DNA of 64,000 nt from Phaeodactylum tricornutum CCAP 1055/1 (GCF_000150955.2 NC_011675.1:124001-188000); one strand, 5' to 3'; positions 1 through 11,156 are shown, counted from the stretch's first letter. A program made the numbers and translations. Notes: generated by a model not told the origin, from the letters alone.

Positions 1-103
1 CTAGGATCGTAGCGAACGAAACGCGAGTCATGCTGTTGCGCTGGTGGCCGCATTCGTAGTCATCTCCAGACGGTGTCCTGTCAACACAACTTTATACACT
101 TAC

Positions 104-373
104 CAGCTCCGGTCCTCCTATCCCTAAGAGTCCACCGTCGGATCCCATGAACATATTTAGAGAGGTGGAGGACGCGGACCCACGTGGATTGCCATGTTGA
201 AGGTCCACTATCCCTTGAGTGGTTGGCGTTGGATAAGGATTAGCGGCTGGTCGACCAAGACGACAGCGACTGTGTACTCCCCACGACGTCACGGTCTGAA
301 AGGATGCACCCTTGGAAAAGAGTGTTAAAGTAAGCAACAGCACGGCGGCAATTTTCCTTCTTCGAACGACCAT
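104..373 (-). CDS. plastid TatA/Tha4/Hcf106-like Sec-independent translocase subunit, first exon only (partial)
   Basis: First exon of 90 codons. The N-terminus is basic and then hydrophobic (about residues 7-22), ending at GASF, an ASAF-type cleavage motif for import into a diatom plastid. After a polar transit region, residues 73-90 read MFMGSDGGLLGIGGPEL, which resembles the start of mature TatA/TatB proteins (FGLGxPEL followed by a membrane helix). The frame meets GTAAGT exactly after the PEL motif (intron starts at 103, phase 0), so the membrane helix and amphipathic helix should lie on the next exon, to the left of the window. In the family this protein forms the thylakoid pore for folded twin-arginine substrates. 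The identification rests on a short motif plus the targeting signal. The gene is divergent from the oxidoreductase at 1015. Confidence 0.6.
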
Positions 374-1014
374 TTTCGTTCCGGATATTTGGATTGCTGA
401 ATTGTTCCTCGCTAAATGATCTAATGCAAGTTACTAGCGACAGCAAGAGATTCCCTGTCGAGAGATACAATGCCTGCGTAGATGGACGGCTTGACAATAC
501 GCTGATTGATTGATTGATTGATTCCTGGTCTCTTTCTTTGTTGGTGGCTTTCTCGATGCGTACCATCGACGGTTGCCGTACAAAGGGGATTGACGTGAAG
601 AACGGCTCGCAGCACACGGAACCGCAAACGAAGATGGACATGGAGAGATGGAGTGACCTTTTTTGCGTGCGTGCGCTCCGCTTGGAGGTTAACTAACCCG
701 GATCCAGGACACTTGGGCAGACGGAAGAATCCGCGAATTTTTGGAATCTTGAAAGTACAACCATGACGTCTCCGTGTCGCGCTGTGATGGAGGTCTTCGG
801 TTCCGTGTACCTGTGGACCCTCGCCTCAGTGGTGTGGCTGGCAGTGTCAGTGTCACTGCGCTACGATCCGATCCGATCCGATGCGTATATCCAAAAAGAA
901 AGATCCAGTCCGCACGAGTCAACCATTCATTATCTTTGGGAGAGGCCACTAAAACGAGTTCGTGTACGAAACACAAACCGGTCTACTCATTGCTATCTCT
1001 CGCACGTAATAAGC
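374..1014. other. divergent promoter region with a (TGAT)n microsatellite
   Basis: Stretch between the 5' ends of the TatA-like gene (minus) and the SthA-like gene (plus). It holds about five copies of TGAT at 503-523. Short open frames here lack targeting signals or recognisable motifs and are not called as genes. No clear TATA box was identified. Confidence 0.5.
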
Positions 1015-2900
1015 ATGCTATCGCTTTCCAAGACGCTGCTCTCGCCTACCTTGCTACTATTGATATCAGCAACGTCGGTTGTGTCGTTCCAAGCTCACCA
1101 CGCTATCCGAACGATAGAAACACGACAGCGAGGTACTCCTGCACGCGGGGTAACCAGTACAGCTCTAAACGATAGCAGCAAGCCTTACGATTTAGCGATT
1201 GTTGGAGCTGGAGTGGTGGGGGCTTTGGCAGCTGTTACCGCCGCTCAGGCACCCTTCCACAAACGCGTCATTCTCATCGATGCTCCTACGGCATCGGGGA
1301 CACTCCAGTCGCCTAGTGGACAAGATCTAAGTCTTGGTGGACCAACCGGCCTCTTTAGTAAGGCCCTACGGGATACGTCCAAACGAATTAAAGTATCGAC
1401 CTTGCGGGGAATGGGTTTGCGGGAAGACTCTGTTTGGAACGAAATTATTAACTCGTGCGTGGATTTGGCCGCGAGTAATTCGGAAGACATTGAGCGACAA
1501 CTAGATATGGCGGGAGTCACTTTCTTACAAGGATTTGCCGCGTTTGCGGATTCCGGTGGGACGGACAATCTAGTCGTTTCCCAAAAGGACGGATCCAGTT
1601 CGATTGTCAAGGCCGAACGGGTTTTGTTGGCCACCGGCTCGCAACCCTTCCGCCCGGGCGGGGTGCCCTTTGATGGAAAACGGGTTTTCGACTCGGATTC
1701 CATCAACGGGCTAAGCTATTTGCCCAAATCGGTAGCCATTACCGGGTCGGGCATTATTGCTGTTGAGTTTGCTAAGATTTTTCGCAATCTCGGTGCCGAT
1801 GTCACACTCATTATTCGCGACCAAGTTCCCCGGAATGCACTTATGAAAATAGGGCTAGACAAAGAGTACGTTTCCGAAAAAGAGAAATGTGGAACCATGC
1901 TACGTAGTGGGTCTCACAATGATCCTGCTTTTTCGTCTCCATTGGTTACAGTGTTGCAGCTACATTGGTGGCGGACCTCATTAGGTCCGGAATTCATATC
2001 GAGCGCGGTGCACAAGCGGCTGACTTTGAAGTCCCGACTAGTAGCGACCGTGCACCCATTCGCATTGCGCTCGAAGCCAAGGGCGGGGGTCCGCGGGCAC
2101 CGGGTCTACGCACCGAACTCAAATGCGATGCCTACCTGGCTGCTGTGGGCCGCAAACCAAACACAGGCAATCTGAACTTGAACGCAGCCGGCATCCAAGT
2201 AGATGAATATGGTGGCGTGCTGGTGGACTCGCAACTCTGTACGACCGCGAATGCGGGCAATGTGTACGCGGCCGGGGATATACTCGGTCGTCCGTTTTTG
2301 GCCTCGACTGGTGTCGCACAAGGCAAAGCATCCATTACCTCCATGTTTGGTGAAATGTTCAAGGATTCCGGAAAATCTGTACCCCAATGTGAAGATGGCG
2401 ATACATCTTGCATTGTGGACGGGATTGCATCGGCCGGAATTTCCTTTGATCCAGCCTCTTTGGCCTCGAATCCGTTTGCCTTTCCCACTGGTGTGTGGTC
2501 GAGCCCAGAAGCTGCATACTACGGACTTTCCACGCAACAGGCCAAAGACATGGGCATTGATGCCGACGAGGGTATGGCTTTGTACGCGGAATGCTTGCGC
2601 GGGCGAGTCTTCAGCCCCAACGGTCTGCTAAAAATTGTCTTCGAAAAACCGGCTGGTCGTATTCTTGGAGTCCACATTTGCGGAGACGACGCTTGCGAAC
2701 TCATCCATTACGGCATGGAGCTTGTCAAGGGTCGAAGAACGGTTCTGGATTTGACCGACAGCTTATACAGTGCGGTAACCTTTCACGAAATGTACCGCAT
2801 TGCTGCTCAGGCGGCCCTTGATCAAGCCGGAGCGCGTAAGCGAAGGGCTGCTGCCGGACTCGCCTTGGCGAAACGCAATCGACAGGTTGTGCAAAAGTAA
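1015..2900 (+). CDS. plastid FAD-dependent pyridine nucleotide oxidoreductase, soluble transhydrogenase (SthA)-like
   Basis: Two exons, 1015-1865 and 1952-2900, with an 86-nt GTACGT...CAG intron in phase 2; 599 aa. The start at 1015 is chosen because it opens directly into a signal peptide ending VVSF (ASAF-type), so plastid import is expected. Domains run in family order: FAD-binding GAGVVG (about residue 63), NAD(P)-binding TGSGIIAVEFAKIF (about 241), and the second FAD motif YAAGDILGRPFLASTG, then the dimerisation domain ending FHEMYRIAAQAAL, very like SthA. The segment that carries the redox-active CxxxxC in dihydrolipoamide or mercuric reductases reads GGPTGLFSKALRD, with neither cysteine. 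Bacterial SthA lacks the complete pair too, which supports a pyridine-nucleotide transhydrogenase over a disulfide reductase. The substrate is inferred; the fold and targeting are clear. Confidence 0.8.
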
Positions 2901-3809
2901 GATTAGCAAACGTGACACAGGATACACTCTATTTGGGCAAATGCTAGAATTAATTAACATTGAAGGGACCAAAAAAGGTAGCTTTCTACTTGCCATGTCC
3001 GAAAAAAATGCTGACCAAAAAGTACAGATTTCACTGCAGCATACGTACAGCGCGGGTGTGAATTACCTAGCGACATCGGCAAAGCCGCGTCAGTCGTGCT
3101 TTGCTGTTTTGTCCATTGATGACGGAGGCTTTCATTTTGTATCTGTAACGGCGGGGATCTCGGGATGAGAGCGATGGGAAGACAAGAAAAAACGACATGC
3201 TTATTGGGATGCAATATCAATTAAGTACAACCGGTTTCAAACCGTCCGGGAGTTTCATCGGACGCACTCCCTAGAGATTTGTGAATGCGTATAGTAGAAC
3301 ACATAGAGTTTTCCCAAGACGTTGTCGACATGCAAATTACCTCGCGACTTGAGCAAAGCCACAGCAGTCGTGCTGTGCCGTTTGTGCATTCGTGATGATG
3401 GTTTTCATTTTGTATCTGAAACGGCGGGGAAAAAGGGATGATGAAGGCGATGGGAATTTGAGAAAACACGACATGCTTATTGGAATGCAAAATTAATTAA
3501 GTGCAACCGGTTTCAAACCTTCGGGGAGTTTCATCAGAGGCACTCCCTGGAGATTTGTATATGCGTATAACACATAGAGTTTCCCAGACGTCCACATTAC
3601 ATACAACAGATGAGGAACCTAAACGTTTCACTCACGACTCCTAAGTAGCCACTTCTCTTGTTCGCCACCAAATCTCTCACGTAGTACTAGGTAGAAAATG
3701 TACCTTCTGAGACACTTCCTCGTACCTGATCAATTTTTCTTCTCAAACGACACTCACGTCTTTGGTCCACACAATTCTGAAAGCATCGACTTTTGAAGGC
3801 AACAGCACT
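2901..3809. other. intergenic region holding the tandem duplication
   Basis: Apart from the two 275-bp repeat units, the stretch 2901-3060 (downstream of the oxidoreductase) and 3601-3809 (upstream of the acidic protein) shows no convincing gene or regulatory motif. Confidence 0.5.
3061..3600. repeat. diverged tandem duplication, two units of about 275 bp
   Basis: Unit 1 spans about 3061-3335 and unit 2 about 3336-3600. Matching landmarks lie 275-276 bp apart: AATTACCT at 3061 and 3336, CGACATGCTTATTGG at 3193 and 3469, then CCGGTTTCAAACC, GGGAGTTTCATC and ACACATAGAG in the same order. The copies differ by many substitutions and small indels, so the duplication is not recent. Minus-strand frames inside both units share the residues SNKHVVFS/PNKHVVFS but are otherwise dissimilar and lack features of a gene. 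Function unknown. Confidence 0.85.
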
Positions 3810-4619
3810 ATGATTCGCCATCATGAATACAACAATACCATTGCCAATGGGCAAGGATGGTTTGCGGCGGTGGAAGTCGCTGAATCACCAGCTAGACGTG
3901 CCCAGCGTCGTTTCTCCAAGGCCCACCGCCGTTGTCCGGCTCCCGATATGGTCGTTTCCAATCCCGAGGCCTTGGACGGAAGCACGAATCACACTGAACG
4001 CCGCTACATGTTCCAGGATTACTACAAGAAGTGTAAGGAACAGATGTCCAAGGCTGTGGTGTACGAAGAAGAACACACGGAGTTGCAGGAACTGAAGCGA
4101 AACAAAGTCAAACGCAACCAACACAGGAAGGTAGACATCATTGTCGTCAACCCGTCAAACGAGTACTTCAGTGACGTCACCAACGACGAAGCCATCATCG
4201 GACACGAAGAGGAGGAGGACGACGAGTCGTTCTTCCAGCTCGCGGTGAAGGATCCCGCGGAGGAGTTTGTTTCCGCACTTTATTCCGGGGTCAGCGACGG
4301 AAATGAGTCGGACAGTGGGGACGAGGATTCGATTCTTGTCTGTGCTGTGGAAACTCTACTTAACTGTGATGAAGAACAAGACACGAGGACGAGTTATGAT
4401 AATCGGGATGATTTTAACGAAATTCCTGATGTTCTGAACGTTGACTGTGAATGCTCTGATTTAGAAAACGAAAAATGGTTGGTTCAGCTTCTCAAGACCG
4501 AAGCTCGACCTCGCGTTAGGTCTTACCCTGGCCCACGAACAGCTCGTCGGTATGAAGATATTGACTGGGGTGCGGTGGACTGGAGCAAGCCGCACTTCCA
4601 CAATGAGCGTGAGGTTTAG
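3810..4619 (+). CDS. acidic protein of unknown function
   Basis: Open frame of 269 aa from ATG 3810; the frame is open further upstream but without an earlier ATG. The N-terminal third is basic (ARRAQRRFSKAHRRC). The middle has a likely helical, charged stretch (YYKKCKEQMSKAVVYEEE) and an EEEEDDE run. The C-terminal half is strongly acidic and ends with a basic, proline-containing tail. There is no signal peptide or membrane segment, so a nuclear or cytosolic location is the simple guess. I do not recognise the family. Length and coherent codon structure support coding. It is convergent with the methyltransferase-kinase gene, 167 bp from its stop. Confidence 0.6.
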   Translation: MIRHHEYNNTIANGQGWFAAVEVAESPARRAQRRFSKAHRRCPAPDMVVSNPEALDGSTNHTERRYMFQDYYKKCKEQMSKAVVYEEEHTELQELKRNKVKRNQHRKVDIIVVNPSNEYFSDVTNDEAIIGHEEEEDDESFFQLAVKDPAEEFVSALYSGVSDGNESDSGDEDSILVCAVETLLNCDEEQDTRTSYDNRDDFNEIPDVLNVDCECSDLENEKWLVQLLKTEARPRVRSYPGPRTARRYEDIDWGAVDWSKPHFHNEREV

Positions 4620-4786
4620 AAGGAATTCTCGGGAAATATCCGAATCCGAAGTTACAAACAAAAGGAACCGATCGAGAAAAGGCTCACAAGCCATTCGCCA
4701 AGAGAGAAAATTAAACAGAATCAAAGCAAACATATAAATGAATTCATTCAGAAACAGAATGCTTCGTAATGTAGGATGAGTCTTCA

Positions 4787-6385
4787 TTATTGTCCTGCCT
4801 CATATAGTCCTGGTCGGATGTCTTCAAACTCCCAGCTGGCCTTGTCATCGCCACCGTCCTTTCCAATCCACGACCTCCCCTGGGAGAAAAATAAATCCGA
4901 CTTGAAGCCAACAAATGGTGACACATCCAATGCCTCCTTGGCATCGACTACGTCGGCATTTATTTGCTTAATCAAGTCCGGAAACGATGAAAACTTTATT
5001 TCGGGCCGTAGAAAGCCATGAAGTTGCAGACGCATTGTTTCGTTGTAGAAGTCTGTTAGAGGTTCTTCTGCCATCAAATGTGCTTCCACAATTTTTTCAG
5101 CATTTTCTTGTCCTTCAAAAGTTGGTGAGAAGCCAACATTGACCACTGCCTTATGCGCAATATTTCGCCCTGGAGCCGCCAGTTCATCACTTTCCAACAG
5201 CGCCCAGCCAAAGTAAACACCAGCAGGGACGTCTTGAAGCGCGTTCTGAAAAAGCCGAGAAGGCAAATTTGCTGTGGGAAAACCAAGTTTCTTGCCACCT
5301 CTACCATACCCACTGTCAACTTTTCCACGAAGTCTTAGTACGTGAGTCCATAGCCGTCGTCGGACGCGTTGCAAGTGCGCAAAATAGAGTCGTTTTGCTG
5401 GTTTCATGTCTACTTCCCCCAGGATATCTGCTTTTTCTTGCAGACTTCGTAGCTCGAGCGGAAGACATTTCAAGAGACTATTCCAAGATCCGGGACTCGT
5501 GGGAAGCAAATGGGGTACAGAGTTGGGGTCTTCTTCGTGTAGGGTCTGGACAAAGCCCGCGCCCAAGGGGTGCGTCACAAACAAAGATCCGTCCACAGCT
5601 AACATATCGCTCAAATGAGACAAGACGGAGCTCTGGTTCCAAAAATTGCCGAAACAAGCATTCGCCGAAACAATATCGAATAGCTTTTCCCCTTCCCCGT
5701 GTTGATACTTAAGAATGTCGCTGGCGTTCACCTGGATAGTATGGTCTGTTCCCCCGTTTGTTGCCAATATGTGGTGGGCATGATCATTTGCCAATGAGAC
5801 CATCTCGCTCGACAGGTCAACACCGACAATATCCAACGAAATGTTTGCTGCGTTGGCCGCATCGATCAATACGCCAAACAAAGGACCTGTTCCACACGCA
5901 ACATCCAATATCCGCAACCGACGATCACGAGGAAATATCTGTTTCTCAGTATCGTCCTCATTGATCACCCCATCAGGTTTGGGTGCCTGGCGTTTATCCA
6001 TTGAAGCTTGTCTACTTGTGCAGGCGCAAAGGATGATGCGCTTCCCTAAATGTTGAAACACTGGAACCAACTCCTCCAAAATGGCTTCATCCGAAGCAAA
6101 AAATGGTGCCAAATCATCGAACACTCGTTGTTGATTTTCCAGAAAAGCTTCTTCTGTTCTAAAGTTGGGTCCCCGATGAGACGCATCTTTTTGTAATGAC
6201 ACGAATTTTTCTGAATCAAAGCCGTCACTCTTTCCTCTGACTGTCAGCGATCGCTTTGCGAGGGTAAAACCTTGAGAACGCAGAAAAGGCCGAGTTATAA
6301 ATGCAGTGGGAAATCTAGCGAACGAGTGTGTTAGCGGCGACATAACCAAGGTAACAGTCAAAATAATGAGAAGAGATCTTGCCAT
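4787..6385 (-). CDS. plastid fusion: SAM-dependent methyltransferase + riboflavin kinase
   Basis: 532 aa from the ATG at 6385, chosen because it begins a signal peptide (hydrophobic residues 4-20) ending HSFARF, an ASAF-like plastid motif. Residues about 150-300 form a Rossmann methyltransferase: motif I LDVACGTGPLFG, then VGVDLSSEMVSLA and a FDIVSANACFGNF motif IV region. Residues about 350-495 form a riboflavin kinase: RGKVDSGYGRGGKKLGFPTA includes the PTAN nucleotide/flavin loop, followed by VPAGVYFGWALL, HKAVVNVGFSPTF, an EAHL motif and the C-terminal FLRPEIKFSSFPDLIKQI helix. The kinase makes FMN from riboflavin and ATP. The methyltransferase substrate is unknown. No intron is needed. 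The link between the domains is continuous and without stops, so this is one polypeptide unless two short introns were missed. Confidence 0.82.
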   Translation of the reverse strand: MARSLLIILTVTLVMSPLTHSFARFPTAFITRPFLRSQGFTLAKRSLTVRGKSDGFDSEKFVSLQKDASHRGPNFRTEEAFLENQQRVFDDLAPFFASDEAILEELVPVFQHLGKRIILCACTSRQASMDKRQAPKPDGVINEDDTEKQIFPRDRRLRILDVACGTGPLFGVLIDAANAANISLDIVGVDLSSEMVSLANDHAHHILATNGGTDHTIQVNASDILKYQHGEGEKLFDIVSANACFGNFWNQSSVLSHLSDMLAVDGSLFVTHPLGAGFVQTLHEEDPNSVPHLLPTSPGSWNSLLKCLPLELRSLQEKADILGEVDMKPAKRLYFAHLQRVRRRLWTHVLRLRGKVDSGYGRGGKKLGFPTANLPSRLFQNALQDVPAGVYFGWALLESDELAAPGRNIAHKAVVNVGFSPTFEGQENAEKIVEAHLMAEEPLTDFYNETMRLQLHGFLRPEIKFSSFPDLIKQINADVVDAKEALDVSPFVGFKSDLFFSQGRSWIGKDGGDDKASWEFEDIRPGLYEAGQ

Positions 6386-7607
6386 GCTTTGTGTCGTGAT
6401 GGATTCGGAACCACAGCAGTACGAGGGCGTGTCGTTTCGAAGAGAAAACTTGTGAATTTCAATTGTCAATAGTAAGCCAAAGGATATTGCTCGGGTAAAC
6501 CTAATTGTAGGCTCGATACACATCGGTTGGTCCCTTCAAACTCACCATCAGATTTCTGACAAGCGATATCTGATGTTGATTGATTCGGATCCGCTTGGTT
6601 TGACTATGTCTTTAAGGGGTAGGGTCCCCTGGCGAGGGTTTCCGAACTCGATCGCATTGTCTGTCTGTCATCCGTGGTCATTGTTATGCGCTGGGCCCGG
6701 GAAGGATCGACTTGATTACGACAAATTGACCCAATCAACTACACTTCTTATGGAAGGACCCTCGCGATCCGGCGAAAATCAAAACCCTCGTTCGCTGTCG
6801 ATGTCCGTGGCTACCTTGACATCCAACGAAGGAACGAAGGAATTCAAAAGCAAAACGGCGGCCATCAAACTCTACTGCGAGCGCGAACATTCCAGAAGTG
6901 GCAAAACGCGTCTCTATTGACGGCGATTGTCAAATAAAGGTAAGGCTGTAGCTTCTCTAAGAAGGATGTCCTCTTGGTAGGTTGGCATTGTCTCTGTGGA
7001 GCGTTGGAAAAATTCTACGAAACCCGAGAAAGCTGATGCGTAGAAATCACGTAGAACACCGTAGTATCTTTCGACTCCTAGAGTCAATTCGGATCAAGAT
7101 TCTCACGGAGACGATTGTTCTCGCGAGAGGAATTTGGCCAGTTCGACGGACCCTACGATGACATGTGTAGTCAGCAAGATTCCTATTTGGATGGCTAGTG
7201 TGGTTTTTTCGTCGTGGCGGTGGAGCAGAGGGGTACTTCTGCTGGGAACAGTTGCTGGCATTACTCCGTTTTTCGAACGAGGAATGCCGTAGTCGTTCTG
7301 AATCCGTGACTGACGTATCTTTTTATCCCCCATCGCAGCGTACGAGAGAGACCGACTTCCAAAAAGATTCTTTTGTTGAGCTGTACATCCTAAGCCCTGG
7401 GAAGTCAGTCTACGAGGCAACGATTTCGAATAAACGCGATTGTCTCGAGTAGCAATACTTTCATTTAAACCTGTGGACTTCGGAATTGCGTATAATTGAA
7501 CCAACGGGCTTTGACCCAGTTCGTTGTCGCGAATCAGTACATTCTCTTTGGTGTGCTTCGAGTGGAAACCGCCTTCAGTACTTGCTGTTTTGCGGCTCTT
7601 CTGTGCA
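6386..7607. other. intergenic region between two divergent genes, small open frames only
   Basis: Upstream region of the methyltransferase-kinase gene (minus) and of the histone deacetylase gene (plus). A 115-codon plus frame (6573-6920) and a minus frame at 7103-7504 are open. The latter contains a possible membrane segment near its C-terminus, TLAIQIGILLTTHVIVGSVE, but its first ATG comes late. Neither has a recognisable motif and neither is called as a gene. Confidence 0.4.
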
Positions 7608-10600
7608 ATGTCTTTTCCAACCGCATCCCCCAGCTATGATTCGGACGATCCGCCATCTCATACACAGTTCTTGGATTTGACCAACGGCAAAGGGGGTGAT
7701 CTGCTCCCGCATCCATATCTTCCCCCTCAGCCGGAGTCCGATTACGCCCACGCAACAGAGACTCCTGTGGACGCGCAGGATTCCGACGATCAAGACGACA
7801 GCAACATGGGCGACGACGAAGACGACGGGGGTATGGAGGGATCCCCCACAATCCGCGGTACGGTACCACCCGGTAGCGGTGCAATCGGTATTAATCCAAA
7901 CACTCCCGGTAAGGTCGTTGACGTTGGGCAGGAACACACGGGCCGCTGGACCAAGGCCGAACACGAAGCTTTCTTGTCGGCGCTGCAAACGTACGGTAAG
8001 GAATGGAAAAAGGTGGCTGCCAAGGTCAAAACTCGGACGGTTGTCCAAACTCGTACGCATGCACAAAAGTACTTCCAGAAACTCCAAAAGACAATCGAAA
8101 GCACAGGGAAAGACGACGTTACTCAGGTTCACATGGGCATTGATAGCGGTGTCCTTGACAAACAAGGTAGCGGGAGTGCTGCCGGAAGTTCACACCAGAA
8201 GAAGCAACGATGTCCCGCTCCGGTCTCTCTTCAAAAGCCTGAACGTCGGTCCAGTAGTGCCACTATTTCCGCCGCACAGGTCATATCCAACCTTTCGTCC
8301 CATACGAGCACACAACCTTCTTCTATGGGCCCATCTGTGGCTGCAAGAGGTAGCGCTCCGCTAAAGTCCAAGTCAGCCGATCCGCAGTATAGTGCAATGC
8401 GTCCACATGGCTTTTCAACGGAGGTTTCTTCATCGTCTTTCCCATCCTCTTTTTCTTCCTGGATGGGAAACAATTCCATGAAAATTACAGCTCCAAATCC
8501 GGAAGACACCAAAAACAGCTTTCCGGAACCGTCTCCTGCAGCTACTGGCAAACGAAAACTAGCGGAAATTGCCGCTGCTAGAATGTTGGCCGGTGTAGGG
8601 CAACAGCAACAAAGGCAGCTTCAACCTCTGGTGGATCGCAACGATGAAGCTCCGACACCGCCTCTACCCGACACAGAAAATAGTAAAGGTTCAAGTCTAA
8701 ATCTCCATGAAGCCCCACCGCCACCATTACTATTTGGGGATGGGTTCAATATGTCAAGTTTGACGTCGAAAAAGGGAGTGGCTCTACAAATTGTGAATCC
8801 AGAAAGCTTGGGCGTTTCGCACGATAAACCTCGTCGTGGAGGTGGAGATTCGCCTGTCACACCCTGGGATGGGCAGCTCGAAGCCTTAGTCTACGAAAAG
8901 GCCAAAGTTGAATCTAAGGAGGAAGAGACAGGAGGATCAAAACCTGCTGCATTGCATCCGGTATGTGGCCCGAGTACAGCATATGGTCGAACGCCACTAC
9001 ATCAAGCTGTCTGCGAAATGGATTTGGATGGCGTAAGGTGCCAATTGCAGGATATGCCCAGCCAAAATGTCAGTGTGCTGCATGGCCTCGATGAAGCAGG
9101 CTATTCTCCGTTGCACAGTGCCTGTGCTTTACGATTGAGCTACGGCCAAAGCGCTATCGTGGCTCCCCAACTTGTCAGACTCCTCTTGTCTGCCGGTATC
9201 TGCGATCCCTCTCGACCCGACATAAAGGGAAATACACCACTACACTGGGCCGCACGTTCCGGGGATCGAGATGTTGTGGAAATTTTGCTTCTGAAAAATT
9301 CTCTACTGGATGCCAGAAACCAGGCGGGCGAGGCTCCCCTTCACTGGGCGATGCGGGCAGGTGAACGAGGGACTACGGTCGCTTTATTACTTTTGGAAAA
9401 CGGTGCTCGACCTAGCTCACTGAGCAAAGAGTACCGTCGACCCTTGGATGTAGCAGCGGATGGATTCTTAGACGAAGAAAGGTCGTTGGCTGTTCTGCGG
9501 GTCGCGGAACAATCATATCGAGGGATAAAGCCAAGCAAAGCATTGAAAAAACGGCTAAAAGAAACCGCAAGCGAACGGAGAGATGCGCGAGCTGCTTTGC
9601 TAATTCGGTCCGCACAGTCTAGAACGCTCGTATTGCATCACCCCGAATGTTTGGAACATCACCCGAAATCAGCTACGGATTGGGAAGCGCCAGATCGAAT
9701 AAGGAGTATTATGCGCCGAGTACTGCCTGCAAGTGACCCTACCGGTGCGACCGAGACATCGGGCATTTTCCCTCACGAGGTAACGGTGTCCAAAGAATTT
9801 GAAAGGGCAAAGCTTGATCTCCTCAGTCGAGTGCATAGTACAGATTATCTATCATTTGTCAATGCATTGAGCAAAGACCTCGAAAAGCAATTGCGAGAAT
9901 CAGGGGGGAGCTTCAGCGCAATGGACGAGTCTGACAATGGTTTTGGATCACCACCGCCGGTAGTTCCGTTCACACCGCTCGTTCAGAGATCGCTCATTAA
10001 AGTAGATGAGTCTAGAATCAAGCTGGGTGTAAACTCCGATACATCGTTCAGTGCAGGGTCACTCCGTGCTGCACGGCGCGCAGCTGGGGCAGTGCAGCAT
10101 GCAGTGGATTGGTAAGTCATGACTCCTGAATTTTCAAAGCGTGCTTGCAAATCACTTTCTAATTTTAAATCTTCCTTGTCTAGCGTTTTGGTTGGGAGAA
10201 ATCGCAATGCTTTTTGTGTAGTTCGGCCACCCGGTCATCATGCCGGCATAAATGGTTTGCTGGATGGGGGTGAATCTTGTGGATTCTGTATTTTCAACAA
10301 CGTTGCCGCAGGCGCTCTTTATGCGATTTCAGAAGATAGGCTCCTGTGTGGCCGGTGCGCAATTGTTGACATTGATGTCCACCATGGAAATGGAACTGAA
10401 GACATCGTTCGAAAATGCCACGACCCTAGCAAACTTTTGTTCTTCTCAATACATCTCTACGACAACGATAGGAAAAAGAGGGGTTCAAATCAGTTTTCCT
10501 ATAAGTTCTACCCTGGAACCGGTTCTGAGGATGACCTTGCATTGAATATCATCAACGTGCCCATTGTACCTTTGTGGAAAGAACACTCCGCTACTGTGCA

Positions 10601-11156
10601 ACCTTCGATAAAGACCCACAACACAAGACGGAAAACTCGAACATCTCAGGAAGGTCCAGACGAAGAAAGTGATACCACGCCAAAAGATAGTTCACGTACA
10701 AGCGATGTTGGCAGCGAAGAAGGCTCTACCGCTGCGTCTAATTCATCTCCCAGACCTGGAGGACTGTCATCCGGAAGAACTGCGTATCGAAATGCAATCC
10801 AAAATCGCTTACTACCTGCGCTTCGGGCTTTCAACCCTGATCTCATCCTCATAAGCGCCGGTTTTGATGCAGCAAAAGGAGATGTGGGAAATGCTCGACA
10901 CGAGCGAGGCGGAGAGAAAGTTGGGCTCGACTTAGAACCCGAAGACTATGCATGGACAACAAGAAAGATTCTGGAGATTGCCGATATTTGTTGCCAGGGC
11001 CGCGTTGTTTCGGTACTTGAAGGGGGATATGGAAGAACGCCAGCTGCCTTGCCCACAGGCTCGTCCGCCCTGGATCGCACCTTGTTTGCCGAGTGCGCCA
11101 TCCGGCATTTACACGCCATGGTTGATCCGTACGACACCGAGCAGCGATTTAGCTGA
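7608..11156 (+). CDS. Myb (SHAQKYF-type) - ankyrin repeat - class II histone deacetylase fusion
   Basis: Two exons, 7608-10111 and 10184-11156, with a 72-nt GTAAGT...TAG intron in phase 2; 1158 aa. Residues about 110-162 are a single Myb repeat of the plant SHAQKYF class (GRWTKAEHEAFLSALQTYG ... TRTHAQKYFQKL). After a long low-complexity linker come three to four ankyrin repeats (about 460-620; GRTPLHQA, GNTPLHWAARSGD, GEAPLHWAMRAGE). From about 670 a histone deacetylase domain follows. Splicing reads GAVQHAVDCVLVGRNRNAF across the junction, then RPPGHHAG, DIDVHHGNGT and SAGFDAAKGD, so the active-site histidines and zinc ligands are present. A charged, Ser-rich insert of about 60 residues splits the catalytic domain. 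It should act in the nucleus, with Myb as DNA contact and ankyrins as partner contact. There is no targeting peptide. Confidence 0.88.

Noticed and set aside
763-1014. Upstream extension of the SthA-like reading frame
   Set aside because: Starting at 763 would bury the signal peptide behind 84 unrelated residues; ATG 1015 gives a normal plastid presequence.
4171-4180. TGACGTCA palindrome near 4172
   Set aside because: Lies inside the coding region of the acidic protein (Ser-Asp-Val-Thr), so probably a codon coincidence.
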